A DNA stretch of 36,926 nt from NCBI RefSeq assembly GCF_001316435.1, contig NZ_JXLL01000016.1, positions 1 to 36,926 of the forward strand. Direction: 5' to 3'. Of this stretch, positions 1 to 8,898 are shown one piece after another. The number at the start of each line of letters is the position of its first letter. The first letter of the stretch is position 1. Under the pieces are notes generated by a model. It saw nothing but the letters and a program-made list of their open reading frames with translations, was not told the origin of the DNA and made no database searches. The position numbers and the translations under genes are program-made. The DNA is from Caloranaerobacter sp. TR13. GTDB taxonomy: Bacteria > Bacillota > Clostridia > Tissierellales > Thermohalobacteraceae.

Positions 1-12
1 GATTTAAATAGA

Positions 13-103
13 TTAAGGAAGATTTTATTGAAATCCATAAACGGGAATTATATTCAAAATCATCTACAATTTAATAATGGATATAATTTCCTATGGATTA
101 TAA
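13..103 (+). repeat. Copy A of a ~90-bp dispersed repeat, upstream of prs
   Basis: This stretch is about 80% identical to the reverse complement of 15326-15413. Shared blocks include GAAATCCATAAACGG, TTATATT and ATAATTTCCTATGGATTATA. The ends are inverted repeats of each other (AATCCATA near the left end, TATGGATT near the right), so a single copy can fold on itself like a small non-autonomous element. It lies directly before the prs ribosome binding site, so it is probably transcribed as part of the prs leader or supplies its promoter. It has no coding capacity. The function is unknown. Confidence 0.75.
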
Positions 104-127
104 CAAAAAACATAGGAGGAGTTTTTA

Positions 128-1075
128 ATGAATATAGGAGGAAGAAAGATTAAAATTTTTACTGGTAATGCAAACGAACGTTTTGCTAAAGAAATTTGTA
201 ATGAGTTAAATATTGAGTTAGGAGAAAGCCAAGTAGGAAGATTTAGTGATGGAGAGATTTCTGTTCATATTTCAGATTCTGTAAGAGGTGCAGATGTATT
301 TGTTATTCAGCCTACTTGTCCTCCGATAAATGAAAACTTAATGGAATTACTTATCCTTATTGATGCTTTAAAAAGAGCTTCAGCTGGAAGAATAAACGCT
401 GTAATACCATATTATGGATATGCTAGACAAGATAGAAAAACTAAAGCAAGAGAACCAATCACAGCAAAACTTGTAGCTGATATATTAACAACAGCAGGGG
501 CAGACAGAGTAGTGAGTATGGATTTACATGCAGGACAAATTCAAGGATATTTTGATATACCAGTAGACCATTTAACAGGAGTGCCTATATTAGCAGATTA
601 TTTTAGAAATATAATAGATAAAGAAACAGTAGTAGTATCACCTGATATCGGTGGAGTTAGAAGAGCTAGAAATTTTGCAAGTTTATTAGACCTACCAATC
701 GCTATAATTGAAAAGAGAAGACCTAAAGCTAATGTATCAGAGGTAATGAATATTATAGGGGATATAGAAGACAAAAATGTAATTTTAGTTGATGATATAG
801 TTGATACTGCAGGTTCATTAACAAAAGCTGCTAAAGTATTAAAGGATTTTGGAGCAAAGAAAGTATATGCTTGTTGTACGCATCCAGTTCTTTCTGGACC
901 TGCTATTGACAGATTAAAGGATTCAGTAATTGAAAAATTAGTAGTAACAGATACTATTCCTCTTACTGAAAATAAGCAGATTGATAAGATTGAAGTTGTT
1001 TCAGTAGCTCCATTATTCGCTGAAGCTATCAAAAGAATTTATTCAAATGAGTCAATAAGTAAACTTTTCGATTAA
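128..1075 (+). CDS. prs: Ribose-phosphate pyrophosphokinase (PRPP synthetase)
   Basis: This 315-residue protein has the usual length of class I PRPP synthetases. It makes 5-phosphoribosyl 1-diphosphate from ribose 5-phosphate and ATP in the cytoplasm, feeding purine, pyrimidine, NAD, histidine and tryptophan synthesis. Visible family landmarks are an FTGNAN start, FSDGEISV near residue 39, the ATP-binding [10 protein letters not shown] stretch near residue 97, [12 protein letters not shown] near residue 135 and the PRPP loop [10 protein letters not shown] near residue 223. Two small departures from the common motifs are visible: DIGGVRRAR where DHGGVTRAR is usual, and Ser where Thr usually ends the PRPP loop. 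ATG at 128 follows AGGAGG at a good distance. The pth gene starts about 40 bases later, so the two are probably cotranscribed. Confidence 0.97.
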   Translation: MNIGGRKIKIFTGNANERFAKEICNELNIELGESQVGRFSDGEISVHISDSVRGADVFVIQPTCPPINENLMELLILIDALKRASAGRINAVIPYYGYARQDRKTKAREPITAKLVADILTTAGADRVVSMDLHAGQIQGYFDIPVDHLTGVPILADYFRNIIDKETVVVSPDIGGVRRARNFASLLDLPIAIIEKRRPKANVSEVMNIIGDIEDKNVILVDDIVDTAGSLTKAAKVLKDFGAKKVYACCTHPVLSGPAIDRLKDSVIEKLVVTDTIPLTENKQIDKIEVVSVAPLFAEAIKRIYSNESISKLFD

Positions 1076-1117
1076 TTAATTTTTAGCTTACAAGGTTAAT
1101 ATAGGGAGTTGATTCCT

Positions 1118-1678
1118 TTGTATGCAGTAATTGGACTAGGAAATCCAGGTAGAGCATATGATGGTACTAGACATAATGTAGGATTTGATACAATTGATTG
1201 TTTAGCAGTAAGAAATAATGTGAAATTAAATAAAATAAAACATAAAGCAGTATACGGAGAAACATTTATAAATAATGAAAAAGTTATATTAGTAAAGCCA
1301 CAAACATATATGAATAGAAGTGGTGAATGTGTTTTAGATATATATAATTATTACAAAATACCAATTGAAAATATTATTGTTATATATGATGATATTGATA
1401 TAAAGTTTGCTTCATTAAGAATAAGACAAAAAGGTAGTGCTGGAAGCCATAATGGTATGAAGTCAATATTATACCACTTACAAAATGAAAACTTTCCAAG
1501 AATAAGAATAGGCGTAGGTAAACCTAAAGAAGGTATGAATTTAGCTGACTTTGTATTAAGTAAATTTACTAAGGATGAAAGAGAAATGATCGATTCTACA
1601 ATAGAGAGGGCAGCTTTAGCTGTAGAAACGATTATTCTTAAAGGATTAAATAAAGCTATGAATGAATATAATGGTTAA
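1118..1678 (+). CDS. pth: Peptidyl-tRNA hydrolase
   Basis: This 186-residue enzyme releases tRNA from peptidyl-tRNAs dropped by the ribosome. The motifs are clear: GLGNPG at the N-terminus, TRHNVGF with the catalytic His near residue 20, the substrate-contacting Asn in TYMNRSG, the catalytic Asp in VIYDDIDI and GSAGSHNGMKSI. I chose TTG at 1118 rather than the in-frame TTG at 1109. GGGAG at 1104-1108 is then 9 bases upstream instead of touching the start, and the product begins MYAVIGLGNPG like its relatives. It lies between prs and mfd, a common order in Firmicutes (prs-pth-mfd). Confidence 0.95.
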   Translation: MYAVIGLGNPGRAYDGTRHNVGFDTIDCLAVRNNVKLNKIKHKAVYGETFINNEKVILVKPQTYMNRSGECVLDIYNYYKIPIENIIVIYDDIDIKFASLRIRQKGSAGSHNGMKSILYHLQNENFPRIRIGVGKPKEGMNLADFVLSKFTKDEREMIDSTIERAALAVETIILKGLNKAMNEYNG

Positions 1679-1720
1679 TACATGAATAAAATATCAGTAA
1701 AAATGATAAATAATAAACCA

Positions 1721-1745
1721 TAGCCCAGGTTTTTTGCCTGGGCTA
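1721..1745 (+). other. Perfect hairpin between pth and mfd, no U-tract after it
   Basis: TAGCCCAGG and CCTGGGCTA form a perfect 9-bp GC-rich stem around a T-rich 7-base loop. What follows is AAGCTGCTGC, not a run of T, so it does not look like an ordinary intrinsic terminator. It sits 30 bases before the mfd start. It could limit read-through, protect an mRNA end after processing, or affect translation of mfd. Confidence 0.6.
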
Positions 1746-1774
1746 AAGCTGCTGCTTAAAAGGAGCTGATTTTC

Positions 1775-4700
1775 TTGCCTCTAAATGTCTTTACTGATCA
1801 GTTAAAAAATTTAAATCAATATAGTAAATTAATAGAAGCTATAAATACTAAAAGATATCCTGTATCTTTATATGGTTTATCTGAGGAAAGTCTAGCACAT
1901 ATTTGTTATGGACTTAATCAACATACTAGTAGACAAGTTCTTATAGTTACCTATAATGAACTTAGAGCTAAAAAAATTGTTGAAGATTTAAGATTATTTT
2001 CTTCTAGAGATATAGAACTATTTCCACAAAGAGAAGTTGTTTTTTATAATGTAGATGCTTATAGTCACGGAATTTTACATCAAAGATTAAATGTTATTGA
2101 TAAGTTAATTGAAGCTAAGCCGATAATTGTTGTAGCTTCTATTGAATCAATAATGGATAAAGTTTTCAATAAAGAAATATTAAATAAATATAGAACAGTT
2201 TTGAAATATGGAGATAAGATTGATTTAGAAAAACTAATAAAAAATTTAAATATATTAGGTTATGAAAGAGTAGATATGATTGAAGGAAAAGGACAGTTCA
2301 GTGTAAGAGGTGGTATAGTAGATTTTTATCCTATAACTTTAGAAAATCCTGTAAGAGTAGAATTGTTTGATGATGAAATCGATTCATTAAGAACTTTTGA
2401 CATAAAAACCCAAAGGTCAATTCAAAATATTTCAGAAATTAAAATAGGACCTGCTAAAGAAATTATCTTTGAAGATGAATATAGGAAAGAAGTAGTAAAG
2501 CAAATTGAAAATGATTTAACTAAAGCTGTTAAAAAGATAGGAAAGGAAGAAAATAGCCAACTAATAGTTGAGAAACTTACTGAAAAGTTCACACATTATA
2601 TTGAATTAATTAATTCAGGATTAAATTTTGATAATATAGAGCCTCTTATACCATATTTTCCTGTTCAATATAAAAGCATAGTAGATTATTTTGACAAGTC
2701 AGCATTAATGCTTATAGATGAGCCAAACAGAATAGAAGAAAATGCAATGACATATTTAAAAAGTTTTAGAAGTAAATTTTTAGACTTTTTTGAAAGAGGA
2801 GAAGTGTTACCTAAACAAGAAGGGATTTATTATAACTTTGATGAGTTAAAAGAAAAATTAAATCAAAGACCTTGTATTATGTCAATGGGATTAAGAAAGG
2901 GTACTGATATCTTTGAAAGTAAAGAAACAGTTAATATTACAACAAAAGGTATGCAGTCATTTCATAACAAGATAGAATTTTTGGTAAATGAGCTCAGAAA
3001 TTTAAAATATAGAGGATATAAGACAATAATACTTTCAGGAGTAGAAGATAGAGGAAAAAGGCTTGTTGAAACGCTTAAAGAGTATGGGGTAGAGTGCAGC
3101 TTCATAAAAACCCTTGATGTAGAAATAAAATCTGGACAAATTTTTGTTTTAGCAGGAACTATTAGTAGAGGATTTGAATATCCAGATTTGAAATTCGCAA
3201 TAATTAGCGATAAAGAAATATATGGAAAATCCAAGAGGAAAAGAGCTAAACAATATAGTAAAGATACTAAGAAGATAACCTCATTTACTGATCTTAAGCC
3301 AGGAGATTATGTTGTACATGAAACACATGGAATTGGTGTATATGTAGGGATAGAGCAATTAAAGGTTCAAGGGGTAAAGAAGGACTATTTAAGTATAAAG
3401 TATTCTGGTAAAGATAGATTGTATGTTCCTGTAGATCAAATGGATTTAATACAAAAATATATAGGAGCAGATTCTATAAAGCCCAAAGTAAATAAACTAG
3501 GAACAGGAGAATGGGTTAAGACTAAACAAAAAGCTAAAAAGGCAATAGAGAATATGGCTAAAGAACTTCTTGAACTTTATGCCAAAAGACAAACTACTAA
3601 AGGATTTGCTTTTTCAACAGATCAGCCTTGGCAAAAACAATTTGAAGATTTATTTCCTTATGAAGAAACTAATGATCAATTAAAATGTATAGAAGAAATT
3701 AAACGAGATATGGAAAAAGACAAACCTATGGATAGGTTGTTGTGTGGAGATGTTGGATATGGAAAAACAGAAGTAGCTTTAAGGGCTGCATTTAAAGCTG
3801 TTATGGATGGAAAACAGGTTGCATTTTTAGTGCCTACAACTATTTTAGCTCAACAACATTACAATACGATAAGGGAGAGGTTTAGTCAATTTCCTGTTAA
3901 AGTAGATATGTTAAGTAGGTTTAGAACACCAAGTCATCAGAAGAAAATTTTAAGAGATTTAAGAAGTGGCAATTTAGATATTGTAGTCGGAACGCATAGA
4001 TTATTATCAAGTGATGTGAAATTTAAGGATTTAGGGTTACTGATTATAGATGAGGAACAAAGATTTGGTGTTAAACATAAAGAAGCTTTAAAGAAATTAA
4101 AGGAATCAATTGATGTATTAACATTAACTGCAACTCCAATACCAAGAACTCTACATATGGCATTAGTTGGCATTAGAGATATGAGTGTTATAGATGAACC
4201 GCCAGAAGAAAGATATCCAGTACAAACATATGTTATGGAATATAATGAGGGTATAATTAGGGATGCAATAGTTAAAGAGTTAAATAGAGATGGTCAAGTA
4301 TATTTTGTATATAATAGAGTACAAGGTATTCAGCAAATGGCAGCTAAATTAAAAAAATTAGTTCCTGAAGCTAGGATAGTAGTTGGACATGGACAAATGA
4401 ATGAGAGAGAACTTGAGAAGGTTATGATAGATTTTCTAAAAAGAGAGTATGATATATTAGTATGTACGACTATTATTGAAACAGGGTTAGATATATCTAA
4501 TGTAAATACTTTAATAGTTTATGATTCTGATAAAATGGGATTGTCACAGCTTTATCAGTTAAGAGGTAGGGTAGGAAGAAGTAATAGGATAGCATATGCA
4601 TACTTTACTTATGAAAAAGACAAAGCACTATCTGAGGTTGCTGAAAAGCGGTTAAAAGCGATAAAAGAGTTTACTGAGTTTGGTTCTGGTTTTAAAATAG

Positions 4701-5314
4701 CCATGAGAGATTTAGAAATACGAGGTGCTGGAAATTTATTAGGACCTGAGCAACACGGTCACATGGCTTCAATTGGTTATGATTTATATGTGAAATATTT
4801 GGAGGAAGCGATAAAGAAACTTAAAGGTGAAATAAAGCAAGAAGATATAGAAACTACTATAGAATTGAATGTAGATGGATATATACCTAGTCGTTATATA
4901 GCTAATGAAGAACAAAAAATAGAGATATACAAGAAAATATCATCAATTCAAAACAGAGAAGATTTATCAGATGTACAAGAGGAGATAATAGACAGATTTG
5001 GAGATATACCTAAAGAAGTTGATAATTTGCTTAAGATATCATTAATAAAATCAATGTGTAAGAGAGCTAAAATAAGTTCATTAACTCAAATAGATAATTA
5101 CATTAAGATAGAATTTGTTAAGCCTGATATTATTACACCGCAGCTTATTAATGAGCTTCTAAATAGCTTTGGAAGGCGTATGTCATTTGATATTTCAAAG
5201 ACTCCTCATATAAAATATAAACTAATGAAAAAAACGCAAGAAAGCATATTAAAAGAGGTTCAACAAGTTATTCAAAAAATTAGCAGTTTTCATGAAGGGG
5301 AAATTGATATATAA
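1775..5314 (+). CDS. mfd: Transcription-repair coupling factor Mfd
   Basis: This 1179-residue DNA translocase removes RNA polymerase stalled at lesions and recruits UvrA. The order of parts matches the family: an N-terminal UvrB-like module (roughly 1-350), the RNA-polymerase interaction domain containing LKPGDYVVHETHGIGVY near residue 510, the RecG-like motor with Walker A GDVGYGKT near residue 658 and the DEEQ box (IIDEEQRFGV) near residue 758, motif VI QLRGRVGRS, and a C-terminal TRCF domain. Start TTG at 1775 is preceded by AAAGGAG. The gene is intact and full length. It is followed after 46 bases by the PrsA-type foldase. Confidence 0.97.
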   Translation: MPLNVFTDQLKNLNQYSKLIEAINTKRYPVSLYGLSEESLAHICYGLNQHTSRQVLIVTYNELRAKKIVEDLRLFSSRDIELFPQREVVFYNVDAYSHGILHQRLNVIDKLIEAKPIIVVASIESIMDKVFNKEILNKYRTVLKYGDKIDLEKLIKNLNILGYERVDMIEGKGQFSVRGGIVDFYPITLENPVRVELFDDEIDSLRTFDIKTQRSIQNISEIKIGPAKEIIFEDEYRKEVVKQIENDLTKAVKKIGKEENSQLIVEKLTEKFTHYIELINSGLNFDNIEPLIPYFPVQYKSIVDYFDKSALMLIDEPNRIEENAMTYLKSFRSKFLDFFERGEVLPKQEGIYYNFDELKEKLNQRPCIMSMGLRKGTDIFESKETVNITTKGMQSFHNKIEFLVNELRNLKYRGYKTIILSGVEDRGKRLVETLKEYGVECSFIKTLDVEIKSGQIFVLAGTISRGFEYPDLKFAIISDKEIYGKSKRKRAKQYSKDTKKITSFTDLKPGDYVVHETHGIGVYVGIEQLKVQGVKKDYLSIKYSGKDRLYVPVDQMDLIQKYIGADSIKPKVNKLGTGEWVKTKQKAKKAIENMAKELLELYAKRQTTKGFAFSTDQPWQKQFEDLFPYEETNDQLKCIEEIKRDMEKDKPMDRLLCGDVGYGKTEVALRAAFKAVMDGKQVAFLVPTTILAQQHYNTIRERFSQFPVKVDMLSRFRTPSHQKKILRDLRSGNLDIVVGTHRLLSSDVKFKDLGLLIIDEEQRFGVKHKEALKKLKESIDVLTLTATPIPRTLHMALVGIRDMSVIDEPPEERYPVQTYVMEYNEGIIRDAIVKELNRDGQVYFVYNRVQGIQQMAAKLKKLVPEARIVVGHGQMNERELEKVMIDFLKREYDILVCTTIIETGLDISNVNTLIVYDSDKMGLSQLYQLRGRVGRSNRIAYAYFTYEKDKALSEVAEKRLKAIKEFTEFGSGFKIAMRDLEIRGAGNLLGPEQHGHMASIGYDLYVKYLEEAIKKLKGEIKQEDIETTIELNVDGYIPSRYIANEEQKIEIYKKISSIQNREDLSDVQEEIIDRFGDIPKEVDNLLKISLIKSMCKRAKISSLTQIDNYIKIEFVKPDIITPQLINELLNSFGRRMSFDISKTPHIKYKLMKKTQESILKEVQQVIQKISSFHEGEIDI

Positions 5315-5360
5315 TTAAATAGAAAAGGTGCATGAAGGCAGAGCAGAGGAGTTGATAAAT

Positions 5361-6287
5361 TTGTTTAATAAAATAAGAGTAAAATTTATTGGGATTTTGT
5401 TAGTAGTAGTACTTATTTCTGTATTGTCCGGCTGTGTAAATCAAGAGGCTAAAGGAGAAATTGTAGCAAAAGTTAATGGAGATAGCATATATAAGGAAGA
5501 TTTTGAAAAGGACTTTAATGTCTATAAAAAGGCTGTTGAGAGTAAGGTAGGGTCTGAAATATGGAAGCAACTAGAAGAAGAAGCAATGAGAAGATTTTTA
5601 GACAAGTTAATTATTGAGCAGATAATATCTCAAAAAGCTGAAGAGTTAGGTATTAAGGTGACAGATGAGGAAGTTGACGAAGAAGTTAAAAATTATATTA
5701 ATTACTTTGAAAATGAAGAAAAATTTAAAGAATTTTTAAAACAGAGCAATATAACAGAAGAGTATTTTAGAAAAGAAATAAAAAAGGAAATGTTGATTTC
5801 TAAATATAAAGAAGAAGTTCTAAAAGATGTAAAAATTTCTCCTGAAGAAGCAAAAAAATATTACGAAGAAAATATAGATTTATTTAGGGACTATAGAGTG
5901 AGAGCTAGACATATATTAGTTAAAACAGAAGATGAAGCAAAAGAAATTCTTAAGCAATTAAAAAATGGTAAAGATTTTGCGGAATTGGCAAAAGAAAAAT
6001 CAATAGGCCCTTCAGCAGCAAATGGTGGAGATTTAGGCTATTTTAGTAAGGGTCAGATGGTACCAGAATTTGAAAAGGCAGCCTTTTCTCTAGAACCTGG
6101 ACAAATTAGTGATATAGTAAAAACACAGTATGGTTATCATATTATTAAAGTAGAGGATAAGATTGATAAGGTATATTCATTTGATGAAGTTAAAGATAAA
6201 ATAATACAAGAGTTGAAAAATAGAGAATATGATAAAAAGTTAAAAGAATTAAGAGAAAATGCTAATGTAGAAATATTTTTAGAATAG
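5361..6287 (+). CDS. prsA: PrsA-type foldase lipoprotein (parvulin peptidyl-prolyl isomerase)
   Basis: This 308-residue lipoprotein should be anchored outside the membrane, where it helps exported proteins fold. The N-terminus is basic (MFNKIRVKF), followed by a hydrophobic run and the lipobox LSGC, so the mature protein starts at Cys near residue 25. A SurA/PrsA N-domain follows. The parvulin domain spans roughly residues 180-280, with RARHILVKT, GGDLGYF, MVPEFEKAAF and GYHIIKV. I chose TTG at 5361 because GAGGAG at 5346-5351 is well placed and the signal peptide then begins normally; the earlier in-frame GTG at 5328 would add 11 polar residues. A strong terminator follows. The symbol reflects the family; SurA-like naming is also possible. 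Confidence 0.9.
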   Translation: MFNKIRVKFIGILLVVVLISVLSGCVNQEAKGEIVAKVNGDSIYKEDFEKDFNVYKKAVESKVGSEIWKQLEEEAMRRFLDKLIIEQIISQKAEELGIKVTDEEVDEEVKNYINYFENEEKFKEFLKQSNITEEYFRKEIKKEMLISKYKEEVLKDVKISPEEAKKYYEENIDLFRDYRVRARHILVKTEDEAKEILKQLKNGKDFAELAKEKSIGPSAANGGDLGYFSKGQMVPEFEKAAFSLEPGQISDIVKTQYGYHIIKVEDKIDKVYSFDEVKDKIIQELKNREYDKKLKELRENANVEIFLE

Positions 6288-6291
6288 GCTC

Positions 6292-6334
6292 AAAAAGCTC
6301 ATCAGCGAAAAGTTGATGAGCTTTTCCTTTTTTT
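6292..6334 (+). terminator. Intrinsic terminator after prsA
   Basis: AAAGCTCATCAGC and GTTGATGAGCTTTT form a long stem around GAAAA, followed by CC and a run of seven T. It separates the prs-pth-mfd-prsA group from spoVT. Confidence 0.9.
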
Positions 6335-6448
6335 AAAGTTGATTATAAATCAAAGATTTTGCTGAAGTTTAAGTTTTTACTCTAAATTACCATCAATGCA
6401 TAAAAAGTTCTAGATAGTAAAATAATAAATATACAACTAAACGGTGTA

Positions 6449-6483
6449 ATTTTGTTAAAACACATGAGTGTTTAAAACAAAAT
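6449..6483. other. Imperfect palindrome upstream of spoVT
   Basis: ATTTTGTTAAAACAC and GTGTTTAAAACAAAAT face each other around ATGA, about 15 bp per arm with one offset base. It lies 47 bases before the spoVT start in a 243-base intergenic gap. It has no T-tract of its own beyond the arm, so it could be an operator or an RNA hairpin. I could not place a convincing sigma-G or sigma-E promoter in this gap. Confidence 0.45.
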
Positions 6484-6530
6484 CCACCTCAAATCTAATT
6501 TTGTAGACTTTGTAATAAGGAGGGAAAAAA

Positions 6531-7082
6531 TTGAAGGCCACAGGAATAGTAAGAAGGATTGATGATTTAGGTAGAGTTGTAATCCCTAAAGAGATTAGAA
6601 GAACTCTTAGAATAAGAGAGGGAGATCCTTTAGAGATATTTACGGACAGAGAAGGCGAAATAATATTAAAAAAATATTCACCAATTGTTGAATTAAGTGA
6701 ATTCGCTACTGAATTTGCAGAATCACTTTATGAAACTACAGGCCATATAACTGTAATAACAGATAGAGATACAGTAGTTGCAATTTCTGGAGGATCAAAG
6801 AATGATTACTTGGATAAAAAAGTTAGCCCAGAGCTTGAAAAGATTATGGAAGGTAAAGAAACATATTTAGCTTCTGGAAAGAGTAAGCCTATAAGAGTAA
6901 CATCTGATGAATTTAATGCTGATAAATATACTAGCCAAGTAATAGCCCCTATAATTACTCAAGGAGATCCAATTGGAGCAGTCATTTTATGTACTAAGGA
7001 TAATGATAAAAAAATGGGAGAGTTAGAAGCTAAGCTTGCTGAAACTGCAGCAGGTTTCTTAGCAAAACAGATGGAGCAATAG
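6531..7082 (+). CDS. spoVT: Stage V sporulation protein T (AbrB-family regulator)
   Basis: This 183-residue protein matches SpoVT in length. Residues 1-50 are the swapped-hairpin DNA-binding domain (MKATGIVRRIDDLGRVVIPK, then EIRRTLRI). The remainder, from about residue 55, is a GAF-like domain (TTGHITVITDRDTVVAISGG, then QGDPIGAVIL). In B. subtilis SpoVT is made under sigma-G in the forespore and tunes sigma-G genes. Start TTG at 6531 is preceded by AAGGAGGG at ideal spacing. The gene stands alone between two terminators. Confidence 0.96.
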   Translation: MKATGIVRRIDDLGRVVIPKEIRRTLRIREGDPLEIFTDREGEIILKKYSPIVELSEFATEFAESLYETTGHITVITDRDTVVAISGGSKNDYLDKKVSPELEKIMEGKETYLASGKSKPIRVTSDEFNADKYTSQVIAPIITQGDPIGAVILCTKDNDKKMGELEAKLAETAAGFLAKQMEQ

Positions 7083-7094
7083 TTTAAGCTACAT

Positions 7095-7123
7095 AGCCTA
7101 CCTTGTATGGTAGGCTTTTCGTT
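7095..7123 (+). terminator. Intrinsic terminator after spoVT
   Basis: AGCCTACC and GGTAGGCT form an 8-bp perfect stem with loop TTGTAT, followed by TTTCGTTT. Confidence 0.88.
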
Positions 7124-7183
7124 TGGTTAATATATATAAAGTGATTTCTTAATAAAATCACTATTTAATGAGTATTGCATTTC

Positions 7184-7192
7184 TGATATAAT
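7184..7192 (+). promoter_or_regulatory. Candidate extended -10 promoter of yabM
   Basis: TGATATAAT is a full extended -10 element 42 bases before the ATG. The -35 position holds only a weak TTTAAT. A small hairpin (GTGATTT/AAATCAC, 7141-7161) sits just upstream. A sigma-A reading is an inference. Confidence 0.45.
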
Positions 7193-7234
7193 GGATTTGT
7201 TAACTAAACGTGCCTGAAAATTAGGAGGAAATTT

Positions 7235-8845
7235 ATGACTAAGGAAAATTTTTTGAAAGGTGCTGCTATATTAGGGATAGCAGGAGTGTTAGCCAAAATA
7301 TTAGGTTCAGTATATAGGATTACATTATATTATGTACTTACTGATGTAGGAATTGGATACTATCAGACTGTTTATCCACTTTATAATTTCTTATTAGCAA
7401 TATCTACAGCAGGTTTTCCAGTTGCGGTTGCTAAGCTTGTAGCTGAAAAAAGGGCATTAGGGGACTATAAAGGAGCTCATAGATTGTTTAAGATAACATT
7501 TTTTGGATTTTTATTCGCTGGAATGGCTACTTCAATATTTGTTTTAGCAGGAGCAGGATATTTATCAAATTTATTCAGTAATAAAAATGCATATTATTCA
7601 TATATAGCTATAGCACCTGCTTTAATGTTAGTTCCGATTATGTCTGCATTTAGAGGGTATTTTCAAGGTAGACAGACAATGATTCCTACGGCAGCGTCTC
7701 AATTAGTTGAACAATTATTTAGAGTTGCAATAGGTCTTTTTTTAGCATATCAATTTTTAGGAAGAGGATTACCATTAGCTGCTGGAGGAGCTACTTTCGG
7801 AGCATCTGCTGGAGCTTTAGCAGGTACTATTGTAATAATGATTATTTATTTTTCACAGAGAAAATATATAAAACAGGAAATAAGAAATAGTGTAGATTAT
7901 CCTAAAGAAAGTTTAAATTCTGTTATTAAAAAAGTTTTATTAATTGCGATACCTATAACTATTGGTGCTTCCATAGTTCCTATAATGAATAATATTGATG
8001 TTGCCATAGTAATGAGAAGATTGCAATCTATAGGTTTCACAGAAACAGAAGCGAGTGGTTTGTATGGAAGATTGGCTGGAATGGCTCAGACTCTTATAAA
8101 TTTACCTCAAGTTTTATCAGTTGCGTTAGCTATGAGTTTAGTACCAGCTGTATCTGATGCATTTGCCAGAAAAAATTATGCAAAAATCAGTAAAATAGTA
8201 AGGTCTGGTGTAAGAGTTACACTTCTTATCGGTTTACCTTCTGCGTTAGGTTTATATATTTTGTCTACGCCTATTATTGAATTAGTATATTTTGTTTCTG
8301 ATTTAGAAACTCAACAAAGCGTAGGCTCTATACTTGCAATATTATCTTTTAGTTTGATTTTTCTAACTTTAGTACAATCACTTACAGCTATTATGCAGGG
8401 TTTAGGTAAACCTATGATTCCTGTAAAAAATCTAGCAATTGGGGCAGTAGTAAAAATAATTTTAACATATGTATTGACAGGAATACCTGAAATAGGGGTC
8501 AAAGGTGCAGCTTTAAGTACAGTAGCTGCATATTTAGTGGCGGCAGTATTAAATTTCATAGCGGTTATGAAGCATACAAGGACATCATTAAATTTTGTAA
8601 ATGTTTTTGTCAAGCCGATAATTTCAGTTATATTAATGGTTGTATTTGTAAAGCTCTCATATGTATTTTTATCATCTATAATAATCAGTAAAATAGCAAC
8701 TTTAGCTTCTATAATTGTAGGATCGTTAGTATATGGTTTTGCATTATTAGTAACTGGAGCAATAACTTCAAGAGATTTTGAATTATTGCCAGGTGGTAGA
8801 AAACTTTCTAGAGTATTAAATGCAATAGGACTTCTAAGGGAATAG
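7235..8845 (+). CDS. yabM: SpoVB/YabM-family polysaccharide flippase (MOP superfamily)
   Basis: This 536-residue, very hydrophobic protein has about 14 predicted membrane segments. It belongs to the MATE/Wzx/MurJ-like superfamily that flips lipid-linked sugars. The N-terminal FLKGAAILGIAGVLAKILGS and the GIGYYQTVYPLYNF segment are typical of SpoVB/YabM. Its place between spoVT and mazG(yabN) is that of yabM in B. subtilis; SpoVB is the paralogue needed for spore cortex. A role in spore or cell-envelope polysaccharide export is therefore likely, but the substrate cannot be read from sequence. ATG at 7235 follows AGGAGG. A terminator follows the gene. Confidence 0.9.
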   Translation: MTKENFLKGAAILGIAGVLAKILGSVYRITLYYVLTDVGIGYYQTVYPLYNFLLAISTAGFPVAVAKLVAEKRALGDYKGAHRLFKITFFGFLFAGMATSIFVLAGAGYLSNLFSNKNAYYSYIAIAPALMLVPIMSAFRGYFQGRQTMIPTAASQLVEQLFRVAIGLFLAYQFLGRGLPLAAGGATFGASAGALAGTIVIMIIYFSQRKYIKQEIRNSVDYPKESLNSVIKKVLLIAIPITIGASIVPIMNNIDVAIVMRRLQSIGFTETEASGLYGRLAGMAQTLINLPQVLSVALAMSLVPAVSDAFARKNYAKISKIVRSGVRVTLLIGLPSALGLYILSTPIIELVYFVSDLETQQSVGSILAILSFSLIFLTLVQSLTAIMQGLGKPMIPVKNLAIGAVVKIILTYVLTGIPEIGVKGAALSTVAAYLVAAVLNFIAVMKHTRTSLNFVNVFVKPIISVILMVVFVKLSYVFLSSIIISKIATLASIIVGSLVYGFALLVTGAITSRDFELLPGGRKLSRVLNAIGLLRE

Positions 8846-8868
8846 CTAGGTATAAACCTAGCTTTTTT
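8844..8868 (+). terminator. Intrinsic terminator after yabM
   Basis: AGCTAGGT and ACCTAGCT form a perfect 8-bp stem with loop ATAA, followed by a T run. It overlaps the yabM stop codon. Confidence 0.88.
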
Positions 8869-8898
8869 GGCAAATATAAGTATAATGGAGGTTTTTGT

